A DNA stretch of 64,000 nt from positions 2,852,001 through 2,916,000 of the forward strand of contig OX337240.1 of assembly GCA_946965045.2 (NCBI GenBank). Reading direction: 5' to 3'. The stretch's first letter is position 1. Every line of letters begins with the position of its first letter. Positions 44,522-55,546 of the stretch are shown here, in pieces. The translations under genes were made by a program, and so were the position numbers. The DNA is from Epithemia pelagica (lineage: Eukaryota; Bacillariophyta; Bacillariophyceae; Surirellales; Surirellaceae). Under the pieces are notes generated by a model. That model searched no databases and was not told the origin of the DNA. It saw only the letters and a program-made list of their open reading frames with translations.

Positions 44522-45529
44522 ATGACCATGACAACAACTTTTACCCCAAAGAGGACGACTCGACCCATCACCACCCTTGTGTGGTGGTACTGCTTCCTGT
44601 TGTTGCTGGTGGGAGCCAGTTGGTCTCGAACCACCGTCACGAGTGCGACGACAACCACTACAAGCACAACAACACCCAACAGACTCGCCAGAACGGCCTT
44701 TGTCGTTTCCCAACGAACGACGACCCAAAGAAGAAGAACATCACCGACCCACACCCATGGCGTCGTGTTGTTTCAATCCAGCAAGGACGACGACGACAAT
44801 GACTCACTGTCACGACCCCCACCCGTTTCGTCCCTCATTACGCCCCAATCCAGTTCTCGGAGTGCGCAACCACCCCAATCCCAATCATCCTCGCAATCCA
44901 AATTACCCGCCGAATTTGAGTATCAAGAATTGCGCGCCCAAGTCCAAGCCTTGGCACGAGCCGGTTGGTCGACGTTTGATACGGCGCAATCCTTGTCGTC
45001 GGACCGACACGCCGAATTGCAAAGCTATTTGCAAACGATTGTCCAACAACGACCGTCGCCCGTACCCTTGACCAACTTGGAATCGCACTTGCAACATTCC
45101 TCGTGGCGCTTGTCCTACAGTACACCAGCCTTTTGCGCGTCGTCTGGATTGCCCCGCGATGCCACTGTCTCGGTCGAGTTTGGCGGCAACTCGTTGGACG
45201 ACACTGCCACGTATCGATTGGACTTTACCAACAATGCCCTGTTGCAAAACTTGGTTGCCACGTGTACCTGGAGTGTGGGAACGGATCCGACCGCGACGGA
45301 TGCCAATTATGCCGGCGTCGTGACACTCACGTATCAACGCATTGCCACATCGGTGTTGGGATTCCAAAATGTCGGCATTGGCACGTTTGGATTACTGCAG
45401 GGACAGCAAACTTATATTCAAACCGTCTATTGCGATGACGCCTTGTGGATGGAAGTCGGTACCACACCGCAAGGGGACTCCTATACCAATGTCTATACGC
45501 GAGTCGTCGAGGAGGACGACCAATCCTAA
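44522..45529 (+). CDS. PAP/fibrillin-like plastid protein (tentative)
   Basis: 335 residues. A hydrophobic leader (LVWWYCFLLLLVGASWS) followed by a Thr-rich stretch and ARTAFVVS suggests plastid import, though the A-F junction lies later than usual. After a Ser/Gln-rich linker, residues 130-335 form a compact domain: LESHLQHSSWRLSYSTP at the front, then YRLDFTNNALLQNLVATCTW, GVVTLTYQRI and YIQTVYCDDALWMEVG, ending in a strand DSYTNVYTRVVE. This beta-barrel pattern with W-x-L-x-Y-x-T near the start is like plastid lipid-associated proteins (fibrillins), which bind lipids or quinones around thylakoids. The match is by eye and weak; another lipocalin-like fold is possible. No introns. Confidence 0.5.
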   Translation: MTMTTTFTPKRTTRPITTLVWWYCFLLLLVGASWSRTTVTSATTTTTSTTTPNRLARTAFVVSQRTTTQRRRTSPTHTHGVVLFQSSKDDDDNDSLSRPPPVSSLITPQSSSRSAQPPQSQSSSQSKLPAEFEYQELRAQVQALARAGWSTFDTAQSLSSDRHAELQSYLQTIVQQRPSPVPLTNLESHLQHSSWRLSYSTPAFCASSGLPRDATVSVEFGGNSLDDTATYRLDFTNNALLQNLVATCTWSVGTDPTATDANYAGVVTLTYQRIATSVLGFQNVGIGTFGLLQGQQTYIQTVYCDDALWMEVGTTPQGDSYTNVYTRVVEEDDQS

Positions 45530-46101
45530 TACAAGAAACGGAATGAGCCGTTGGTTCCTTCGTTTGGAGCATGTGACTGTACTCTAGAATACTAATAATA
45601 CTATCGTGTACGAGAAACTGTGTTTGGTTCCTGCGTGTTTCGTACGAGCACAAGAAGAAGAAGAGTGGCTTGCCTTTCAACAATAATTGTGTGTGCACAC
45701 ACGCGACGACTGGAGTAACTGCACCATTATTTCGAGAGGGTATCCTTCCGACGGAATGGAATGTCCTTCCGATAGTAGTAGTAGAGAGTGTTTCTCTCGA
45801 GTGTTTCGAACTCCGTGGTTGGACAATCTCGAGAGCGACACACACAGACTCAAAACTCTCCCCCGAGACACTCTCCTACACGCAGAGACCGAATGGTCTC
45901 GGCGAGCGCACCTACTGACAGGGTCGTCCTTTTCCATGGCTAAAAACAAACCGGAGAGACAAGGTTGCGATAGGAATGGCGTTGTCGGATTGCAGTAGAT
46001 GGATGCTGTACAACATGGGAATCCTCCGGCTCCATCCGGGGTCCTTGTTCCTTTTCTTCTTGTTCATGTTGTTGTTTTTTCGTTTTCCTATGTGATGTTT
46101 G
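45530..46101. other. Convergent intergenic gap, no gene seen
   Basis: Lies between two 3' ends. The CGAGAG/CTCTCG-rich part (45790-45890) can form small hairpins. No gene or known repeat. Confidence 0.4.
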
Positions 46102-47427
46102 TTACCCACTGGCCACGACACACGATCGTTTGGCCAAAAGATGGCGACGACGACGACGACGACAGGCTCCAGTGTGTTCTACTTGTTGCTCCTGTTGTTG
46201 TTTTGGTGGTGATGGTGGATGTTGTACGAGGAAGTTGGAGCGTCGTCGTCGCGCCACTTCGGTTTCCTGCAGCCAGTGTTCCAGTTCGAGGCGTTGCACG
46301 ACAAAAAGATCAAGTTGAACGACTGACGAATGGTCCTTCTTGGGATTCTTTTGGTGGTTGTTATTCGCAGTGTTGCACGAATCATCCTCCGCACTCTCCT
46401 CCTCCTCCGGGTCCGAATCGTCCGTTTCCCAACTGCTATAATCGTGATAGGTCGAGGAGTACGATTGCGCATCATCCTCATCCTCATTGCCATTCTCCTC
46501 CACGTCATTTATCTTTGGCTTGTGGCAAGTGTCCTGAAACACATCATCCTCATCTTCTTCTTCTTCATCTTGCAGCGAGGAGAAACGAGGACTCGTACAC
46601 GTAGCAGACTCGACGACGACTGGCGGCTCTATCCAATCCTCGTTCGTCGTCGTAGTAGTAGTAGTATTGGGTGCCGCACGTAGGACTGGATCGCCTCGTG
46701 CGCAATGAGGCTCTAGTTTGTGGCTGCTACTGCTGCGGTTCGGACCACCACTGGTCGTGTCATGCTGCGACTTGTGGTGCTGGTGGTTGGTTGGCATTCT
46801 TTGGGGCTTTTGGTGTTTCTCGTGGCTTGGCAACCACCGTCTCGTGCGTCGTTGAGTAGCTCTTGTTGTTGTTGTTGTTGCTGTTCTTCTTCTTCTTGTT
46901 TGGGGAGACACTGGATCCTGCCCCATGAGAGGAGATGAAGCAGCCGTACCATTGGAATGAATGGGAACAAAAGAAGAACTATAACTACATTGGTCTTGTT
47001 GTTGTTCCGGAACTTGTGGCGGTGGTGAAAGGGTGTCCAACGACGCTACACTTGTGACATCCTGTGGATGTTGTTGTTGTTGGAGGGCTTGTTGTTGTTG
47101 TTGTTGGTGGTGGTTGTTGTTGGTGGTGTATCGCTGATTCTTTTTCTTCTTCTTGTTCTTCTCGTTGGATAATGGTTGGCCAAGGGCTCTTTTAATTTGT
47201 GGGAGCAAACGTCGTCCTCGTTGGTTTTGGGCGGTGGTGGTTCTTGGTACAAAAGACTTGTTGTTCCTCCTCGTTTCTGTTTGGCTGGGTACTGTTGTGG
47301 TTGTGGTTGTCCTGGTGGGCGGTCGGTTTCCTTGTCTTCTTCTTCTTCTTTTGGAAGTGGTGATTGTCACGCCAACGGCTCCTCCTTGTACTGCTGCTGG
47401 TGGCGGTGGCTTGCGAAAGCGTCTCAT
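46102..47427 (-). CDS. Low-complexity protein with basic start and acidic middle
   Basis: 441 residues from the ATG at 47427. The open frame goes on upstream to about 47,630 without an ATG, so an earlier exon is possible. The N-terminal half is Arg/Thr/Gln/Asn-rich and basic (TSKRRRRRQGNRPPTRTTTT); around 330-400 it is strongly acidic (EENGNEDEDDAQSYSS, DDSDPEEEESAEDD). Then a possible helix (VVQLDLFVVQRLELEHWLQE) and a basic end follow. There is no signal peptide. No family is recognised. A nuclear, disordered protein is a fair guess from composition, but the length of the open frame could also come from low-complexity sequence. Confidence 0.4.
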   Translation of the reverse strand: MRRFRKPPPPAAVQGGAVGVTITTSKRRRRRQGNRPPTRTTTTTTVPSQTETRRNNKSFVPRTTTAQNQRGRRLLPQIKRALGQPLSNEKNKKKKKNQRYTTNNNHHQQQQQQALQQQQHPQDVTSVASLDTLSPPPQVPEQQQDQCSYSSSFVPIHSNGTAASSPLMGQDPVSPQTRRRRTATTTTTRATQRRTRRWLPSHEKHQKPQRMPTNHQHHKSQHDTTSGGPNRSSSSHKLEPHCARGDPVLRAAPNTTTTTTTNEDWIEPPVVVESATCTSPRFSSLQDEEEEDEDDVFQDTCHKPKINDVEENGNEDEDDAQSYSSTYHDYSSWETDDSDPEEEESAEDDSCNTANNNHQKNPKKDHSSVVQLDLFVVQRLELEHWLQETEVARRRRSNFLVQHPPSPPKQQQEQQVEHTGACRRRRRRHLLAKRSCVVASG

Positions 47428-47914
47428 GAGAGGGTGACGCCGAGAAGAAGGAAGAGGAGGAGTGGGTCCACTCGTGGACGAGGAGGAGGCAACGATCGTA
47501 CGAGGGTGGTCCACTGTTGTTGTTGTTGTTGTTGGGTCCTCGGTTTTGTAAGAGGATGAATGCTGGAGAATTGTGTCGTGGTCCAAAGGAAGAAACGACA
47601 AACGTGTGAACGAAAGAGCAAATCAGTCAGTGGATCTGTTTGGATTGAATATCTAGGAAAGACGTGTCGATTGTTCTGGTTCTGTATGTGGATTGTGGAT
47701 GGTTTTTGTGGGATAATTCTTGTGGGATTGTGATGGTGTCAAGGTTGGAGAGTGTTGCTAATTTTTTTTTCTGTGTGTGGATTTGTCGAAACATGAACGG
47801 CTCTGAGAATTTCTCATTGTGTGATGTCTTCTTTCTCTTCTCTCGGCCGCCAGCCCAGTCTCTGCGAACGGCTGACGCTTCGCCTGGGTGGTGCTCTTAC
47901 GCCCAAGCGGAAGT

Positions 47915-47947
47915 TGAGTCATGCTATTTCGTGACTCGCCTGACTCA
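47915..47947. promoter_or_regulatory. Cluster of TGASTCA-like sites
   Basis: TGAGTCA (47915-47921), TGACTCG (47932-47938) and TGACTCA (47941-47947), plus CGACTCAC near 47991, look like bZIP-type sites. They lie about 800 bases before the helicase start. Function is inferred from the motif alone. Confidence 0.25.
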
Positions 47948-48530
47948 CCCCCAATTGATTGAGTGACCTGGGTTCACATTCACGAAACTGTACGACTCAC
48001 CAGCCGCTAAGGCGTAGTAGTACTCTCTACAACGATCCTGGCCAGCGCAGATGCAGCTGGTCTGCCGGAAAGCCGGTCGGGCGGCAGTACACTACAAACA
48101 TTCGTTCGTTCTTTTCTCTACATAACTAGTGTACGATGGTAACCAGTCAAACCGACCAGTCAGTGAGGGTAAACAGTGAACGGAAATGCGAACATGGACA
48201 GACGACGCACAGACAGATCGTCCTTCTGTTCTGTGCGACTCGCTTTCAGGCGGGATCCAGACTGGACTATACCTCCTCAACAGTCTTGGGTGGCACAGTC
48301 GCAGTCGGGGTTGGAGGTTGGATCCATCGTGCCCTGGCCCTTTATATTATATATTCAGCAGAGAGAGGATGTGACTCTGGAATCGATGGAGCTTCACACA
48401 CAATGGTTTCGTATTCGCACGTGCGAATGATGGAGTGTAGACAATCCGAACAAACATCTCCTACTAGGTAGGTGCCAAACGCCACAAGAGTGGCGGTGGG
48501 TTTCCTGTCATTCTACTATGTTTGGAACAG

Positions 48531-48655
48531 TTTAACACACGTTTTGATTGGCTTCTGGCATGCATCATGTCCTTGTTGGAATATTATTTTAACACATCTT
48601 TTGATTGGCTTGCGCATCTTTCGAACATTTTAAACTCACCTTTTGATTGGCTTGT
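48531..48655 (+). promoter_or_regulatory. Three repeated CCAAT-type boxes upstream of the helicase
   Basis: The unit TTTAACACA-x-TTTTGATTGGCTT occurs three times in imperfect form. The GATTGGC core (CCAAT box on the other strand) lies at 48547-48553, 48604-48610 and 48646-48652, the last one 92 bases before the ATG at 48744. Position and repetition fit a promoter, probably bound by an NF-Y-like factor. Confidence 0.4.
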
Positions 48656-48743
48656 CGATCTTGACCCTTTTTTCTTGGTCCGTTCGTGGCACAATTTTGC
48701 GGCTGTTCGACCAGATCGAAGAATATTAGATTCCACTACCACC

Positions 48744-50828
48744 ATGCCGAGCACTACCCACACCTTGCGTCCCTATCAGTTGCGGATTGTGGAATCCATC
48801 GGGCACTGCAACGCCATTGTCAAAATGCCGACGGGATCGGGCAAGACCATTGTCGGTGCCAAACTCCTCCAGCGTCGACTCCTCCTGGGTGCTTCCAACC
48901 AGCATCACCACCCATTGGTTCGTCCGGCGGGGCTCATTCTCGTCCCGACACAGAATCTAGTACATCAACAACACCAAGTGTTTGCCCAATGGTGTGGAGG
49001 AACGGAACCAACGACAACTGTTCTCTCCTACATGGGTGGCATGGCGGATCCGATCCTGGATACTAGCAAGACATGTCTTCTGGTATCTACACCGAAAGCA
49101 TTTACGAGTCTCCAACAGCGGAAACGTGACATGTTTCGTTGGGACAAGTTTGGTGCTGTACTATTTGATGAAGTCCATCATGTACTCAAAGACCATCCGT
49201 ACCGAACGATTGCCTTGTCGTTGCGAGATTGGCATGAACAACAAAAGAATTCTGATCATCCTCAAGCCCACCACAAGATTCAAGTGCTGGGACTGTCCGC
49301 GTCCTTGACCTATGGCGTGGACGAACCGTCCATTCGCGCCACGTTGGACCGATTGTGTCGAGAACTGGACATACAGAAAATGGAATCGCCATCCACCGAG
49401 GAGCTCGTGCAGGGTGGATATGTTCCTCAATATGGCAACAATGTCGAACTGGAACGTGCCAGTGAGGTACCCGAAGGAGTGACCGACCGTGCCTCTCGAA
49501 AGCCACATTTGATGCATGCCACCTTTCGGAAACGTATCCAGAACCAAACGGCAACATCCTTCACGATACATGTCTGGAATGTTGTGGGTGCCTTGGAGAA
49601 GCAGGCAACATTGGAATGCCGAGAATTTGTTTCCCCTCTGTCCAAACCCAAACTGGTGAGCTGGGAGGAATACGCCCACAAAATGGCCGTTTCCACCGGA
49701 ATCCCAGTGTTTCGGGTGCTCCAAGTCTGGTATACGGCTCTTCGTCTCCTCGTTCAAAGCTGGGAAGAAGAAGAAGTCCTGGCGATGCAGTGGTTAAAAC
49801 AAAATGACGCCTTTTCCAATCTTGGTACCGTGGCCGACGTGGTTCGGAGCCAGTGCGAGAATCCCGACTCGTTCTACAAGCTGGGTCGTCTTCGATATCA
49901 TTTGATTCAAAAAAAGAAGAACAAGTCGAATGCCTTTCAATGTCTGGTATTTGTGCAGCAGCGCATTGCTGCACACATTGTCTGTCGGTTTATTGAACAA
50001 GATGCAGAGCTTTGTAGGAGTGGCATTCGGCCGGGTTATGTCACGGCCAAAGACGGCAAGATCACTCCCACAATTACCATGACCAATGGGATGAAACAGC
50101 AGACGGTAGCAGACTTTCGTTCTGGGCGAATCAACGTTATCGTTGCAACTTCGGTATTGGAGGAGGTATGTGGTTCCGGCTCGGTAGAGGAACTTGTGTA
50201 GCATTTTCTCTCACCATCAATTCTCCGTGTTTCCCCCCTGACCGTATAGGGATTTGACGTTCCGGCGGCAAACGTGGTGATCAGCTACGATCACATGAAG
50301 GACTCGGTCGAACTGTGCCAGCGATCGGGTCGAGCACGGCAACAGGATAGTTCCATTGTGATTCTGGACGAACGACCCGATCGACCCTTGACCGCCCTCG
50401 AAACGGCTCGTGACTTGCAAACCGAGATTGTGGAGCAGTACAATCCTACAGAGGTACTATTATCCGAAACCAATGGGGACGCGGAGCGTCAAAAGCAAAT
50501 GAATCGAGAACGGAACGCATCCAAGACCATTTTTGGCAGTTCCTCTTGTGCGGGTGGGCCACTGTCTGCGTTGAATATTTATGTGAAAAAGACCAAGGCC
50601 TCTCTCTCGGAGGACTACCGGGGTGCCGGTGGACTGTTTCAATGCACGTTGACGTACAAAACAATCTTGCGGACCGTCCAGGTTGTAGGTCGTGGCAGCA
50701 GCAAAAAGGCAGCCAAGAAAGACTCGGCGAGCGCACTCTTGGAGGCCCTCAAAGCACAAACATCAGGTTCCAAAAAAACGATTGTTTGTAATCCGAAAGT
50801 TAAGATGCCCCTTGATTCTTCTCTTTAG
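48744..50828 (+). CDS. Dicer/RIG-I-type DExH helicase with C-terminal dsRNA-binding domain
   Basis: Exons 48744-50165 and 50250-50828 (84-base GT-AG intron, phase 0) give 666 residues. Motifs: Q-like LRPYQLRIVE, Walker A PTGSGKT (29-35), DEVHH (142-146), LSAS in motif III, then the second RecA lobe with VFVQQRIAA, ATSVLEEGFDVPAANVVISY (split by the intron) and QRSGRARQ in motif VI. QR-x-GRAR is the mark of the RIG-I/Dicer/FANCM-like helicases acting on duplex RNA or DNA. Residues about 578-643 form a dsRBD (LSALNIYVKKT ... GRGSSKKAAKKDSASALL). No PAZ, RNase III or CARD is present. Likely a dsRNA sensor or partner of a small-RNA nuclease. ATG at 48744 is in good context; the frame is open further upstream. 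Confidence 0.8.
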
Positions 50829-50943
50829 TTTTGTCGCCTCTTTCCCTGTCATGAGAAGGGAGACGAGGAAGGAGTATATATGTGTGTGTCTGTGTGCCGC
50901 GTGTTCTTGATTCTCGTGTCTCTTGGAGGTGTCCCCTTTGTAG

Positions 50944-51668
50944 CTAGTGCAAATAAAATCCTCCTCCTCCGTTTCCGTGACGACCACACAAGGCATACAA
51001 GGCCAGCCCCATGGTGACGACATCGTAGCACAAAATCACGGCTGTATCGTCCGTCACGCCAAACATGTGTTCAACCAAGACTTCATTCCAGGCCTTGAGC
51101 GGACCTTCCAACAGAGCAGAACCCAATAAAAAGAGGACAAGTTCCACCTGTGGAAAACGTCGATGCAAACGGTACCATACTGCCAGTTGTCGATGTTGTG
51201 TAAGTTGTCGATTGTGGAGAGGGAATTTGATACAATCGTAGACAACGGGGAGAGGAAAACCAAAACAGACTGGTGGTCAACAGGAGAGTGTTCCCAATAT
51301 CGTCCATCTTGTCAAGAGACGATCCACGAAGGAATGAACCACGCTGGAAACTACCATCACTGGAGTGACACAAGGCCAATGCCATGAGTCGTCGTCCATC
51401 CCAAACCCCACCACCGAGGAGTATAGTGGGAGTAGCAAGCAAGGATAGCCTGCCAACGATGGTTGGTTCGAACGCTCCTTACCGGTTTACTGAAATGTAC
51501 TCCGATCGAAACGAGGACCATGACACTGCAACAACAAACAGGGGAGCCGGTCCTTGTCGTTGTCGTCCTTCTAGTATCGGGATGATTGAGTACGACTGTA
51601 TCATGGCGAGAGAGGCATGCAGATGCAGCAGCAGCAGCAGCATCCTCGTCGAATGGTGAAAAAGACAC
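50944..51668 (-). pseudogene. Broken paralog of the membrane protein at 56.3-57.3 kb
   Basis: Pieces in several frames match the gene at 56296-57345: WTTTHGIGLVSLQ (its partner has EWTTHGIGLVSLVGYF), TTSLFWFSSPR (partner TTSLYWFSSPR) and PQVELVLFLLGSALLEG ... WNEVLVEHMFG (partner PQVEMVVFLVACVLLAH ... WNEVLFQGLFG). At least three frame changes are needed and about 100 codons of the partner are missing in the middle. Both copies carry CAG-TGA at the same place in the alignment. The family itself is unknown to me. Confidence 0.6.
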
Positions 51669-51839
51669 GAGAGAAAACGATTGCGGAGCGTCCGACTCCC
51701 AACCAACAGGTCTCCTCCCTCACAAGTCGAGAAGAAGAAGAAGAACGAAACAAGAGAGGTCACACGCCCAGTCACAAAACAACACAATGGTCTTTGAGAC
51801 TGCCAACTTCTCGTTGGTGTGGTCGAGAGATCGCCAAAA

Positions 51840-52165
51840 AACAAAAAATGACCAACAAAAAGACGGGCTCACTCGTGTCTGATTCTTTGTCAGTCCCGTG
51901 ATAAGGTCAGTTTGGTCTTGAATGACTGTGTCTGTCTCGGAAGTCAGTTGAACTTGACGTCCGCCGAACTTGCTTTCCTCATATTATTATATTCCTGAAT
52001 TTTTTTTGGCAGCGCCATTTCGGGATCGGTAATATCTCTAGTGCGTTGCCTTGTTTCTGTGGGAACAGAACTCATGTCGTCCTCCTGTCATGTCGTTGTA
52101 GTTTGGTGGATGGTTCCTTCCAACTGTCGGTCTCTGTTGATACATGGATTCCTGCTGCAATAAGA
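51840..52165 (-). repeat. Dispersed repeat, copy 3 (inverted)
   Basis: Read on the minus strand it shares GCAGGAATCCATGTATC, TTGGAAGGAACCATCCACCA, AAGTTCGGCGGACGTCAAGT and ACGGGACTGACAAA with 38260-38665, in reverse block order relative to the plus strand. It has no coding frame and no clear terminal repeats. Confidence 0.55.
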
Positions 52166-52674
52166 ATGGCAAAACACAACAAACCAACACGACGAGGAGA
52201 CACCACCACCAAACAAATAATAAAAAGGATGGCGACTCTTGACTCCTCTACCACATAGCTATAGTATCTCATGACGACGACGAAGAAGAAGAAGACGACA
52301 AAAAAGACACGAATCACCGCTGCATGCATCGCCCCGAACGTGTTCCGTAGTAGATACGCCGAGTATTCCCTTCCAAAGACTAGAAACGTATGCACAAGTA
52401 CCATGTAGACTCGTGCATGTTCTGCTCCAACTAGGTAGGTGCTTCCACCCAAATTGAGGTACCGCGACGATACCTTGAGATGACTCCGTATCGTATTCCT
52501 AATACTGTTGTAGTCAATGTCTTAATGATTGTCACACCAGCTACCTCCAGCAATGACTACTATGGTAGCCTCAAGGAACGACGAGTTTAAACACATGATT
52601 CCATTCTATTCAGTATGACATGAGAACGAATAAGATGTCACCACCATGTCATCGACTTGTTAACGTTCTTCCTA
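52166..52674. other. Intergenic gap, no gene seen
   Basis: Lies downstream of polyamine gene B. Holds a GAC/GAA-rich run near 52275-52305. Nothing else stands out. Confidence 0.4.
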
Positions 52675-55546
52675 TTAATGGTGACTCTCGTATTTATGAA
52701 TGATTCCAGTTCCTTGTTGCAAGCATTGTGCCTTGAGGTCGGCAATGTATGCTTGCCAGTTATCTTCCCAGTATTCGAGATAATTTCCCAACACTTCTTG
52801 ACCTGCATGCACGTTCTCCAACAATGCTTCCTTGCCTTGGGAGATCCAGTGACTACGATCTATGATGGGATTGAAAAATGCCAATTCCTCCTCTAGATCC
52901 AAGAGTTCCTGTGGCATTTCCAACGGATCCGCGGTGAGTTCGGTCACATTGGTGCGTTCGCCCACCACATAGGTACCATTGCATCCATGATTTAAAAAGG
53001 TTGCCACACCGGCATCCACTTGAAACGATGACCTTCCATAAAAGTCACTCGAAAACCCATACCCAAACAAGTAGGCCGACCACAACTCAAAATTGCGCCG
53101 TGCAGGACTCTGAATCATGTCGTCCAGGAGAAGCTCAACGGTATCAGGCAATGCGTCCATATGCCATACACTCTGGTCAATTGCCAAGTAAGATCCTTCG
53201 TCAAAGTCCTGTGTGAAAAACAAACCTCGACCTCCGTTGGGAATGAGACTTGGCTTGAGTTCCAGAGCAGATCCCGGAACATTCGGAATTCTGGGATCGT
53301 ACCCTTGTACCTCTTCACACAATGGCGATGCACGGGGATGAGTTAAACAATAAAATCTGGAATCAATGCTTGACGGATACTGCGCCGACGCCCATGTCGC
53401 ACCATCAAAGTACGAAAAGGGAAAGTCCTTGGACCGAGTTGCCATGGCGCTCTTGGCTTGTTGTAAATTCACCATGGCCGGCTCGTAAAAGTAATTTTTG
53501 AGCGTATCACGGCTTTTGTGAACAATTCGGAATTCCCATGGAGCCAGAAATTGCCCATGTGTCTCTTGATAGGACTTCATGGAAACCATGCCGTGCGATT
53601 CCAAAATGTGCTCAAATTGGGCCATCGTGGGAGCCTTGGCAACATGAATCTTGTTCGAGTCTTGATCACTCATGTAGGGAGCACAGCCCACTTGCACAAC
53701 CATGACACCACGATCCGTCAAGGCGTGAACCAAAGAAGATACGAACGTCTCGTCCTTGTACAAGATATCAGAAAACTCCACTGACGAAGAAGGATCGCTG
53801 AAAAAAAGACAAGAAGGAATCCATTCAATTCATAATTTGATGATGAGAACAGAGAAACATCGATTGCAATTGCGAATAAAAGAATCCAAAGGAACAACTT
53901 ACAGAGCATCCATAATAATCACATCAAACTTTTCCGATTCGTCAATATCCTGTTCTTTGTGATAGCGCCCGATAAACCACAAAATAGCATCCTCTGGAAA
54001 CACACGAGCGCGTGGATGGTCAAAGCATGAGCTATATCCATCCGTCTTGTTGTTGTTGGCGGGCGCCGCATCGACCAAATCACGGCAGTCATTCCATTCG
54101 GGCAAGTGGACTCGGGCCAGGTCCATGAATTCGGCATCAATATCAATCATGGTGCAAGATTCGACCGATTTGTGTTTGAGTACTTCACGGAGCGTGGTTC
54201 CTTCTCCCCCACCAATAATGGCCACGCGCAATGAGCAGGACGATGAGTCGGAAGCCGCTCCTTCGACCATGGTCAAGGCCGGATGGACCAAGGCTTCATG
54301 GTAGGCTTCCAGTCCATTCAAGGTGGATTGAAGAACGCCATCCAAAAAGAGACGTTTGTTGGAAGAAGCCGTTCCATATATTTCTACTTGCTGAAACTTG
54401 GTTGAGGTTTCCAATTGCGGTGTCTTGGCTTGGCTGTCTACTCCTGTCGAACCCAACAAGAATCGTTCGAGTTCCAATTCGGTCGAATGCTTTCTATCAT
54501 CATCATCATCCTCTTCCTGGTGGTTGGTACTGTTGCGGAGTTGACCGTCGGCTCCAAAATAATCGCGATAGCCACGTTTCTTGTGAGACCATGTCAGAAC
54601 TGGTTCGGGTGCGTTTGGTACATTGTCATTGCGAATGGCAAAGAGTTCCTTCAAAAGAGGCAGGAGGGGCAGTAAACTTTGCGATCCACACGTAAACAAA
54701 TCTAAACAATCAACAGCAACAAGACTGTTAGTACCATGGTCCTTCCAAAACACAGATAAGACCCACTCTATAAAATGTATACGTACCCAAGGCAATGACC
54801 CCTGTGCTTGGCCAGGTATGCAACGAGACGTGCGATTCCAGCAAGACACCGACACACGAAACCCCCATGGGCGCTTGCAAATCGTGGCAATGATAGGACA
54901 GCAAGGTCAATTTGGATGGTGTGACAATCTGCAACATGGCTTGAACGAGCTGTTACGTATCCAACAAAAAGCGTGGTGATACGTGTTGAATGTCAATCAA
55001 CAAGTGCTGGCCGGCAGGTTCATACGGACCACCCTTGTGAAAGTAGTCATGTTCTTCTTCCTCTTCTGGAGTAGTGGTGACGTTGTGGCTCGAGGAGTCC
55101 TCCAGGTCGAGATGAACGTCCACACAATGTCGACTCCAACTCCACGTGGTGGTGGTGGTGGTGGTGGTGGTGGTGGATGTAGACTCGCTTCCTTCTTTGA
55201 CAGGGAGGAGGGGATTGTCAAGGCATTGGCCCGTGTACCGTGCCGATGGAGGAATCTTGCCCGGATGCAATCGAGGGGCCGGAAATAAGTTTTTGGTGGT
55301 GGAAGATGCGACCACGTGATTGTTCTCCTCCTGTGACACAACCTCTACTCCATCTTGCTGCTGGATTTTTGACTTGCTCCTGTTGTTGTTGGAATAATTG
55401 CCCGTGCCCAGAAAAGAGGGGCCCCAATACTTCAACTGTTGGGCTTGATAAAAGGGAAGCACAACGGCCGTCACCTTGGAAAGATTCACCAATCTTTTAC
55501 CCTCTCTTGTCCCAACCGAAGCAGCGAGTTTGTCGAACTCTACAAA
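52675..55546 (-). pseudogene. Polyamine gene B: AdoMet decarboxylase / aminopropyltransferase / SET fusion with in-frame TAA
   Basis: Exon 1 runs from about 55546 to 54787, exon 2 is 54701-53903, exon 3 is 53797-52675; introns are 85 and 105 bases. Exon 1 codes for the decarboxylase (LLESHVSLHTWP, then DLFTCG after the intron), but a TAA at 54953-54955 stands where gene A has His (LLDT-stop-QLVQAML). No ATG lies in frame between the upstream TGA (55547) and the first conserved residues, so the start is lost or in an unseen exon. Exons 2-3 hold a good aminopropyltransferase: AYHEALVHPAL, IIGGGEGTTLREVLKH, MIDIDAEF and IIMDALDP. A SET domain follows (NGGRGLFFT, FLNHGCNG, EVLGNYLEYW). SET proteins transfer methyl groups from AdoMet, so a role in N-methylating polyamines is plausible. 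The part after the stop is undamaged. Confidence 0.8.

Noticed and set aside
50166-50249. Helicase truncated by a stop near 50201
   Set aside because: The stop is inside an 84-base intron; splicing gives an unbroken motif V and VI.
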